Shown here one piece after another: positions 1-6,101 of a stretch of DNA of 10,937 bases; position 1 is the first letter of the stretch; each line of letters opens with the position of its first letter. The position numbers and the translations under genes were made by a program. The stretch is from Sulfitobacter sp. (lineage in GTDB: Bacteria > Pseudomonadota > Alphaproteobacteria > Rhodobacterales > Rhodobacteraceae). Where the stretch lies: the NCBI GenBank assembly GCA_026421135.1, contig JAPKCR010000027.1, positions 1 through 10,937 on the forward strand, in the 5' to 3' direction. Below the pieces are notes generated by a model. That model did no database searches. It saw nothing but the letters and a program-made list of their open reading frames with translations, and was not told the DNA's origin.

Positions 1-771
<771 letters not shown>

Positions 772-778
772 ACACAGT

Positions 779-811
779 AAGGCCCGGGGGTATGAACCTC
801 CGGGCCTTTTT
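779..811 (+). terminator. Intrinsic terminator after ilvC
   Basis: A 13-bp stem (779-791 with 796-808, one G.U pair, core AGGCCCGG/CCGGGCCT) closes a 4-base loop and runs into five T residues (807-811). It begins 7 bases after the ilvC stop. The stem is GC-rich and the T-tract is in the right place for Rho-independent termination on the plus strand. Confidence 0.92.
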
Positions 812-908
812 ACCTATCGGCCCTTTGGGACCGCACCAAACCGACATCCTGTTGCAGGCCACATGGCTCTGCCATAAAGCACGGGCTTCGATCTAAAAAG
901 GCCGGCCC

Positions 909-1835
909 ATGCAAGACGCTCCCAAAATCACGACCGGCAGTTGGCTGATGATCGCCCTTCTGGCCTTTATCTGGGGCGGCACGTTTCTTGTCACCGAAAT
1001 TGCGCTCACTGAAATGCCACCGTTCTGGATTGCAGCCAGCCGGGTCAGCCTAGCGGCGCTTGTCATGGTCACCATCTGGTCATTGCGCGGCTTTCACCTC
1101 TTTTCCTCCGCCCCGACCAAGACAGACCTCGTAGCCCTAATTTTCATTGCTGCAGCCAGCTCAGCCGTCCCCTTCAGCCTGCTGGCTTGGGGCCAACAAT
1201 ATGTAACCTCCGGCTTTGCTGGCGTTTCAATGGCGGCGGTCGCCCTGATCGTCTTGCCGCTGGCGCACTTTTTTGTAGACGGCGAACAGATGACACCCCG
1301 CAAAACCGTTGGGTTTATCATTGGATTTGCCGGCGTCACGCTTCTCATCGGCGCACAAGCCTTTGAGAGCACCGGCTCCGCGCTCGAGACCCCCGGCCGA
1401 CTGGCCTGTATCGGGGCCGCCAGTTGCTATGCGCTTAGCTCCATCGCGATGCGCCGCCTGCCAGCAATCGACGCGATTGGCCTCGCTACGATCCTGCTTA
1501 TAATTGCCAGCGGGATAACTATCCCTCTTGCGCTCCTGACCGAAGGGCTCCCACCACTCCCGTCTGTCAAAATCCTTTGGGTTCTTGCGTTTCTGGGTCT
1601 TGTTCCGACAGCCGCCGCAAATTTCCTGCGCGTGCTGGTCGTGCGCGGCGCAGGGCCGGTTTTTATGTCACTGGTGAACTACCAGGTCCCTGTCTGGTCG
1701 GTTTGCCTCGGGGCTCTCATCCTAGCCGAACCCCTGCCCGCATCGCTCATCTGGTCCCTCGCCCTGATCCTGGCCGGTGTCGCCCTAAGCCAATATGGTG
1801 CCCTGCGCCGATTGTTCAGCAAAAGCCACGCATAA
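909..1835 (+). CDS. EamA/DMT-superfamily inner-membrane transporter
   Basis: Drug/metabolite transporter of the RhaT/YdcZ-like EamA type; the substrate cannot be told from sequence. The protein has 308 residues, usual for the family, with about ten hydrophobic segments near residues 12-32, 38-60, 75-94, 100-122, 128-147, 158-177, 185-207, 218-238, 246-268 and 273-294. They form two EamA repeats (about 12-147 and 158-295). The first helix has the typical FIWGGTFLVTE motif, and the last helix is followed by a short basic tail (RRLFSKSHA). The ATG at 909 has only a weak AAAAAGG purine run 6-7 bases upstream. It follows the ilvC terminator by about 100 bases, so it probably has its own promoter. 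A TTGCAG (852) and CATAAA (873) pair is visible, but the 15-base spacing is poor. It converges on glmM. Family assignment is firm; amino-acid or metabolite export is only a general expectation for this group. Confidence 0.9.
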   Translation: MQDAPKITTGSWLMIALLAFIWGGTFLVTEIALTEMPPFWIAASRVSLAALVMVTIWSLRGFHLFSSAPTKTDLVALIFIAAASSAVPFSLLAWGQQYVTSGFAGVSMAAVALIVLPLAHFFVDGEQMTPRKTVGFIIGFAGVTLLIGAQAFESTGSALETPGRLACIGAASCYALSSIAMRRLPAIDAIGLATILLIIASGITIPLALLTEGLPPLPSVKILWVLAFLGLVPTAAANFLRVLVVRGAGPVFMSLVNYQVPVWSVCLGALILAEPLPASLIWSLALILAGVALSQYGALRRLFSKSHA

Positions 1836-1879
1836 TTCCAAATGGACAAAGATCCTCACCGAAGGCATCCCAGCTTATA

Positions 1880-1903
1880 CCGTTTTCAGACGGTCTGAAC
1901 CGG
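1880..1903. other. Palindrome between the convergent transporter and glmM genes
   Basis: TTCAGAC (1885-1891) and GTCTGAA (1893-1899) form a perfect 7-bp inverted repeat around a single G. It is flanked by CCG (1880-1882) and CGG (1901-1903), which can extend the stem across a small internal loop. It lies in the 120-base gap between two converging genes. No T-tract follows on either strand, so it is at best a weak bidirectional transcription stop or a protein-binding site. The rest of this gap shows nothing recognisable. Confidence 0.35.
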
Positions 1904-1955
1904 CACAGCACTGCAGCGCCAATCCCAAAGAAATCAAATGCGCGCCAGTGCGCCT

Positions 1956-3302
1956 TTAGGTCCGGACGGCTTGCGTTACCGCATCAACAACCGAATTTAC
2001 CGCCCGCGCCATCAGGCCTGCATCTTCGTGCTCGGCCATCACGCGCACCAACGGCTCGGTACCAGATTTGCGGATCAGCAAACGGCCCTGCCCGGCCAGA
2101 TCAGCCTCGGCTTGCGCAATTGCGGCCATCACCTGGGCATCCTCCAATGGTGTCTGACCTGCCTCAAACCGCACATTTTCAAGTAATTGGGGTACAGGAT
2201 CAAAATTACGCAGCAATTCCGACGACGGTTTACCCGACCGGATCATCTCGGCCAAAAATTGCAGACCCGCCATCAGACCATCGCCCGTGGTGGCATGATC
2301 CATCATGACAATATGGCCTGATTGCTCTCCGCCCAGGTTGAAACCGCCTTCACGCATCCGCTCAACGACATAGCGATCGCCCACTGACGTCCGCTCAAGC
2401 TGAACACCTTGGCCTTGCAGAAAACGTTCAAGTCCAAGGTTGCTCATCACTGTGGCCACCAGAGCATTGTTGGCCAACCGTTTTTCAGCCGCCCACCGTG
2501 ACGCCATCAGTGCCATAAACTGATCGCCGTCACCGACATTGCCGGCTTCGTCGATCAAAATCACCCGGTCTGCATCCCCATCCAGACAAATGCCGACATC
2601 GGCTTTGTGCTGCAGCACCGCTGCCGCCGCTTGTTCCGGATGCGTCGATCCGCAGTTCTCGTTGATGTTAAATCCGTTCGGGTCAACACCGATCCGGACC
2701 ACTTCGGCACCAAGCTCCCACAAGGCTTCGGGGGCCACACGGTGGGCCGCACCATTGGCGCAGTCCACTACGACTTTCAGCCCGTCCAGCCGCATGCCAC
2801 GCGGGAAGGATGATTTGACCCGTTCCACATACCGGAACCGACCATCATCAATTCGTTTTGCCCGACCGATCTTGTCAGACGGGTTCAGGTCTACCCCATT
2901 GGCAATCAGGTCCTCGATCTCGGCCTCGACCGCATCGCTCAGCTTGAACCCGTCGGGGCCAAAAAACTTGATCCCGTTATCTGTGGCAGGGTTATGACTG
3001 GCCGAAATCATCACGCCCAGATCAGCGCGCATCGATCTGGTCAGCAAACCCACGGCTGGTGTCGGGACAGGTCCGAGTAGAAGCACGTTCATCCCCGAGG
3101 ACGTCAGCCCTGCGGTCAGCGCGTTTTCAAACATATAGCCCGACAAACGCGTGTCTTTTCCGATCACCACCCGATGTTCGCCGGCTCGGCTGCTTCTGAA
3201 GTAGCGCCCGACTGCGGCACCGATCCTCAGCGCAACTTCTGCGGTCATGGGATATACGTTCGCTTCGCCGCGAATACCGTCTGTTCCAAATAATTTCGTC
3301 AT
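1956..3302 (-). CDS. glmM: Phosphoglucosamine mutase
   Basis: Interconverts glucosamine-6-phosphate and glucosamine-1-phosphate on the route to UDP-GlcNAc, the precursor of peptidoglycan and lipid A; cytosolic. The product has 448 residues, the normal length. It starts [12 protein letters not shown], as expected for GlmM. The catalytic phosphoserine motif is ISASHNP with Ser102, the Mg2+ site is DGDADR (241-246), the sugar-binding loop is GGEQSGH (324-330), and the phosphate-binding loop is RKSGTEP (411-417) followed by LVRVM. A longer in-frame reading from 3332 adds ten residues but is wrong: ATG at 3300-3302 has a GGAGA Shine-Dalgarno seven bases upstream and overlaps the folP stop as ATGA. 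This is the last gene of the folB-folP-glmM unit. The folP-glmM neighbour pair is also known in other proteobacteria. All signature residues are present. Confidence 0.97.
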   Translation of the reverse strand: MTKLFGTDGIRGEANVYPMTAEVALRIGAAVGRYFRSSRAGEHRVVIGKDTRLSGYMFENALTAGLTSSGMNVLLLGPVPTPAVGLLTRSMRADLGVMISASHNPATDNGIKFFGPDGFKLSDAVEAEIEDLIANGVDLNPSDKIGRAKRIDDGRFRYVERVKSSFPRGMRLDGLKVVVDCANGAAHRVAPEALWELGAEVVRIGVDPNGFNINENCGSTHPEQAAAAVLQHKADVGICLDGDADRVILIDEAGNVGDGDQFMALMASRWAAEKRLANNALVATVMSNLGLERFLQGQGVQLERTSVGDRYVVERMREGGFNLGGEQSGHIVMMDHATTGDGLMAGLQFLAEMIRSGKPSSELLRNFDPVPQLLENVRFEAGQTPLEDAQVMAAIAQAEADLAGQGRLLIRKSGTEPLVRVMAEHEDAGLMARAVNSVVDAVTQAVRT

Positions 3303-4315
3303 AAGATATTCTCCGAATATGCTGCGTGCCAAAGCGCAATCGCTTGATGGGTTTCAGCCACATCATGTACCCGCACCATTTGCACGCCTTGCGCCAATCC
3401 TGCAAGGGCAACGGCAATCGACCCCGGCGTGCGGTCTTTTGCGTCAGGGGCATTGCCCAGAGTTCCGATGAATTTTTTGCGCGACGCCCCCAGCAGCAAC
3501 GGCGTGCCAAGCATATGAAAAAGGCTGATCCGCGCAAGTAACGCCAGGTTGTGTTCGAGATTTTTCCCAAACCCGATGCCGGGATCGGCCAGGATCAGAC
3601 TGCGCGCAATTCCGCCTGCCTCAAGGGTGCTGATCTGATATTCAAGCGCATCAAAGACATCGAGCAGCACATTTTCATAGCTTGGGTTCAAATGCATCGT
3701 TTCCGGATCACCTTGCGCATGCATCACACAGACGGGCAAACTATGCTTTTGACAAAACGGGGCCAGCCCGGGATCAAAAGTGAAGCCCGATACATCATTG
3801 ACCAGATTTGCCCCCATCGCCACGGCAGCTTGGGCTACTGCGGTTTTGCGGGTATCGATCGAAATAGGCAGGGTTATCCCTGCCGCACGCAGGGCACTAA
3901 TGGCCGGGGCTGTTCGGTTGATCTCGGTCTCGATAGGCACCAGTCTGGCACCGGGGCGCGTGGATTCACCGCCGATGTCGATGATATCAACGCCGCCTTG
4001 CGCCATTGCCAACCCGGCCGCGACGGCATTCGCCACATCAGCATGCAGCCCCCCGTCCGAGAAGCTATCAGGTGTGGTGTTTAGGATGCCCATGATACGG
4101 GGCCGGTCCAGCGACATCCCCGCGATCGGAGCGCGCGGTGCAGTCAATCGTCTCACTGCTGCAGCTGGCAATTCGCCTGCTGGTATCACCTGTGCAGGTG
4201 CGGTGCGCGACAGCACCTCTACATGTGTGAACCATCCCCACCCGCCTGCTAGCGCCACAGCCGTGTCAGGCCGTGCGGGGCCAATCTGCACAAGCGGTCT
4301 GAAATAGTCGGTCAT
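3299..4315 (-). CDS. folP: Dihydropteroate synthase
   Basis: Joins p-aminobenzoate to 6-hydroxymethyl-dihydropterin diphosphate to give dihydropteroate in folate synthesis; it is the sulfonamide target. The TIM-barrel domain covers about residues 70-330, with loop 1 [15 protein letters not shown] (75-89), loop 2 [11 protein letters not shown] (113-123), SIDTRK (152-157), NDVSG (173-177), DPGIGFGK (244-251), [10 protein letters not shown] (275-284) and the C-terminal VRVHDV (314-319). All core motifs are intact. At 338 residues it is longer than the roughly 280 of enteric FolP because of an N-terminal segment of about 70 residues before the barrel. The ATG at 4315 lies 4 bases after the folB stop, with a weak TTAGG at the junction, which implies coupling. 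An internal Met67 start would leave the bare catalytic domain, but it would open a much larger gap after folB, so the long form is preferred. The stop overlaps the glmM start by 4 bases. Confidence 0.96.
   Translation of the reverse strand: MTDYFRPLVQIGPARPDTAVALAGGWGWFTHVEVLSRTAPAQVIPAGELPAAAVRRLTAPRAPIAGMSLDRPRIMGILNTTPDSFSDGGLHADVANAVAAGLAMAQGGVDIIDIGGESTRPGARLVPIETEINRTAPAISALRAAGITLPISIDTRKTAVAQAAVAMGANLVNDVSGFTFDPGLAPFCQKHSLPVCVMHAQGDPETMHLNPSYENVLLDVFDALEYQISTLEAGGIARSLILADPGIGFGKNLEHNLALLARISLFHMLGTPLLLGASRKKFIGTLGNAPDAKDRTPGSIAVALAGLAQGVQMVRVHDVAETHQAIALWHAAYSENIL
3303..3320 (-). promoter_or_regulatory. glmM ribosome binding site within a small hairpin, inside the folP 3' end
   Basis: In the minus-strand transcript, AUAUUC and GAAUAU (3320-3315 and 3311-3306) pair perfectly around a GGA loop, so the GGAGA Shine-Dalgarno (3314-3310) is partly looped and partly paired. 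The glmM ATG follows at 3302 and shares ATGA with the folP stop codon. The site decides the glmM start. It would fit translation of glmM coupled to ribosomes finishing folP. The pairing is seen in the sequence; the coupling is inferred. Confidence 0.55.
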
Positions 4316-4319
4316 GGGC

Positions 4320-5246
4320 CTAAATCTGGTTTTGATCTACGGGCACCTTGCGCAAGGGCACGGATGCTTGCTTGGGGAGTTCTGCCCCGATCACCAGCAT
4401 TTCAGTTGCATCAAACGTTGCGGCAAACCAGGCGGCCAATGCGACCGAATCGCGTGGCTGCGCTGAGGGGGTATCAACACTGTCCAACACGATCTTTGAC
4501 GGGGCCCAAACGCTGGTCTGGCCGTTTTTCATGGCCCAGTCCAATTCTGTGCGCGTTGATACGACCACGCAACGGTCGTCTTTGGACGCCAAAACCCAGG
4601 CATTTTGTTCAATCGCAAGCAGATCAATCCGCCGCTGCGCCATCTTATGTGCAACCTGCGGAGCGGGCGTTTCCGACGCCCCAACACACAGGATCAACGG
4701 GCGGCCCAACTGTTCAAGCTGGTCCAGCCATCCCCCAAGATGCGGCGACACGATCGCGTCATTGCTCAGGTAAACCAGTTCCGGATGTGGTACTTCGGCT
4801 GCCTCAGACCTTGCGTCTGGCGCATCATCGCGGCCGCGCACGATTTCCACACCCAAGGCCCCCGGCCCACGGTCCAATTTTTCGATACGCACAAAAACCC
4901 GCATCGCCTGACGTTCCAGCAATATCCGGTCGGCAACGCGCTCGGCAAGCGTTTCCAGCAGGTTCAACCGCTCGTCTGCCAACTCATAGGCAATGGCCTC
5001 GGTCACCCGATCATAAGACAGTATCCGGTCCACATCGTCATCGACCGGTCCGGTCAATGGCTGCACTTCGACCACGACGTTAAAGCAAATCCGCTGCGTG
5101 ACGCCGCGTTCGGCCTGAAACGCGCCAATCTCGACCTCTACGATGTGGTCGCGCAACGAAATGCGGTCCAGCGGTTCCGGCCCTGCTGTCGCTGCGGCGC
5201 GTTCCGAGGGATGTGCAAAGGCAAGCCTTGTATCGGTAGTCATCAT
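4320..5246 (-). CDS. folB: Dihydroneopterin aldolase (FolB) with an extra C-terminal domain
   Basis: The N-terminal half (about residues 27-138) is a FolB domain, which cleaves 7,8-dihydroneopterin to 6-hydroxymethyl-dihydropterin and glycolaldehyde. Visible are DRISLRDHIVEVEIGAFQAE with Glu46, SYDRVTEAI with Tyr78, LETLAERVADRIL (97-109), and RIEKLDRGPGALGVEIVRG with Lys123, matching the expected Glu, Tyr and Lys positions. The protein has 308 residues, about 2.5 times a stand-alone FolB of about 120. The C-terminal half (about 155-308) has a pattern like amino-acid-kinase proteins: SPHLGGWLDQLEQLGRPL, RRIDLLAIEQ, TSVWAPSKIVLD and DSVALAAWFAATF. The glycine-rich KxGGS start of that fold is not seen. 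A purine run AAAGG lies 5 bases before ATG 5246 and 8 before ATG 5243, so either Met may be used. This is the first gene of the folB-folP-glmM unit. FolB function is confident; the second-domain identity is inference. Confidence 0.88.
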   Translation of the reverse strand: MMTTDTRLAFAHPSERAAATAGPEPLDRISLRDHIVEVEIGAFQAERGVTQRICFNVVVEVQPLTGPVDDDVDRILSYDRVTEAIAYELADERLNLLETLAERVADRILLERQAMRVFVRIEKLDRGPGALGVEIVRGRDDAPDARSEAAEVPHPELVYLSNDAIVSPHLGGWLDQLEQLGRPLILCVGASETPAPQVAHKMAQRRIDLLAIEQNAWVLASKDDRCVVVSTRTELDWAMKNGQTSVWAPSKIVLDSVDTPSAQPRDSVALAAWFAATFDATEMLVIGAELPKQASVPLRKVPVDQNQI

Positions 5247-5276
5247 GCGGGCCTTTACGTTTCCAGGGTCAACACG

Positions 5277-5305
5277 ATCCTAGACCGCTTGGCCGGATGT
5301 AACAA
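5277..5305 (-). promoter_or_regulatory. Possible sigma70-type promoter for folB-folP-glmM
   Basis: On the minus strand TTGTTA (5305-5300) and TAGGAT (5282-5277) are separated by exactly 17 bases. Each matches the consensus at four of six positions. Transcription would begin about 25 bases before the folB ATG. The preceding hydrolase gene is separated from folB by 105 bases, so a promoter is expected here. It was assigned by eye only. Confidence 0.4.
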
Positions 5306-5342
5306 AGCCAGTTGCGTCTGGCCAGACCTCAAAGGCGACTGG
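5301..5342 (-). terminator. Palindromic element, possible weak terminator after the cell wall hydrolase gene
   Basis: A perfect 12-base palindrome GTCTGGCCAGAC (5316-5327) sits inside a larger inverted repeat: 5335-5342 pairs with 5308-5315 at seven of eight positions. In the minus-strand transcript the outer stem CCAGUCGC/GCAACUGG is followed by CUUUGUU (5307-5301). This could end transcription about 10 bases after the hydrolase stop. The U-tract is broken, so it is weak. The palindrome could equally be an operator, since the proposed folB promoter starts at its edge. Confidence 0.35.
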
Positions 5343-5351
5343 ACGTGCTGC

Positions 5352-5990
5352 TTAGTTAGACGCAGTCCGCACGCCATCGCGGTAAAATAGATGAACGCCA
5401 ATTTGCGCAGTGCGTGTGAACACGCTCGACCAGCGCGGTTTTACTGCGGTCGTGTGGTAGTATGTTGCCCCATCCGTCAACGTGGGCACCTTGCCGTCCA
5501 AAACAGCGCGTGCGATCTTGCCAACTTGGGTATAGGCGCGCGGTTCTGCGATCACTTCGGCATAACCATCACACGTATAGGTAAACTGGCATTGGTATTT
5601 TTTGCCGGTGCCCTGATTTATAACACTGCATAATGATCCGGGAAAGCGGGCCGACTTGACCCGGTTCAAAATCACTTCGGCCACGGCGAACTGCCCCTTG
5701 ACCGTCTCGCCCCGTGCTTCAAAGTACAAGGCTTCGGACAGGCATTTCCATTGCTCGCCGCCAGAAGCTTTCGGTTGCTCTGCCAGCCAATTGCGGGTGA
5801 ACTCGACGTTGCTTGCCGAAGCGTTGAATGCGATCATACTTTCTAGCCGCTCCGAACCGACAGCTTGCAGGCCCTTTGCCTCGATCTCGGCCAGTGTCTT
5901 GGCCTGCTGAGAGTTGGCTGTAGCCGCCAATGGGGTCAAAAGGGGCAACGCCACTGCGGCGCAAAGTGATAAGAAGGTAGAATAACGCAT
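5352..5990 (-). CDS. Exported cell wall hydrolase, SleB/hydrolase_2 type
   Basis: Predicted periplasmic peptidoglycan hydrolase with the catalytic domain of spore-cortex enzyme SleB, a lytic-transglycosylase-like family that is also common in non-sporulating alphaproteobacteria. The protein has 212 residues. The N-terminus is a clear Sec signal peptide: short basic start, hydrophobic run to about residue 22, and likely cleavage after ATA at 25. A linker to about residue 80 precedes the hydrolase domain (about 83-205), which holds EALYFEARGE with Glu86, Glu91 and Glu95, GQFAVAEVILNRV, and paired cysteines around CSVINQG and CQFTYTCDG. Glu91 of the EARGE motif is the expected catalytic acid. 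ATG 5990 has GAGG six bases upstream. It stands alone, with 111 bases upstream and 105 downstream. A TTTACG/TAATCG pair with 17-base spacing at 6049-6021 is only a poor promoter candidate. A role in wall remodelling is inferred from the family. Confidence 0.9.
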   Translation of the reverse strand: MRYSTFLSLCAAVALPLLTPLAATANSQQAKTLAEIEAKGLQAVGSERLESMIAFNASASNVEFTRNWLAEQPKASGGEQWKCLSEALYFEARGETVKGQFAVAEVILNRVKSARFPGSLCSVINQGTGKKYQCQFTYTCDGYAEVIAEPRAYTQVGKIARAVLDGKVPTLTDGATYYHTTAVKPRWSSVFTRTAQIGVHLFYRDGVRTASN

Positions 5991-6101
5991 TGAGCGCCTC
6001 GCTGGTGATTTCAGTCAAGGCGATTAGACAACGTGGTGCCTTACGTAAACCCTTCGAGAGTCAATTGCGCGGCAAATCGCCCAGCTCAACTATATGTTGA
6101 T

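Noticed and set aside
818..833. Short CGGCCC/GGGACCG inverted repeat before the transporter gene
   Set aside because: The stem is short with a bulge and has no T-tract or promoter context. It is likely chance in GC-rich DNA.
1577..2308. A 243-codon plus-strand frame running from the transporter through the gap into glmM
   Set aside because: It is out of frame with the transporter and antisense to glmM, and its composition is dominated by Pro, Arg and Ser. It has no domain and no ribosome site.
4364..5390. Overlapping plus-strand frames of 239 and 261 codons opposite folB
   Set aside because: Both are antisense to the FolB motifs on the minus strand. They show no motif, no convincing start site and shadow-like composition.
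5352..5990. SleB-type hydrolase as a sign of sporulation or a prophage lysis gene
   Set aside because: The family is widespread in non-sporulating alphaproteobacteria. The gene has its own Sec signal, and no phage or sporulation genes surround it.
6086..6100. TCAAC-TATAT-GTTGA repeat after the ppdK stop as a terminator
   Set aside because: It is only a 5-bp, AT-rich stem without a following U-tract on the minus strand, too weak to call.
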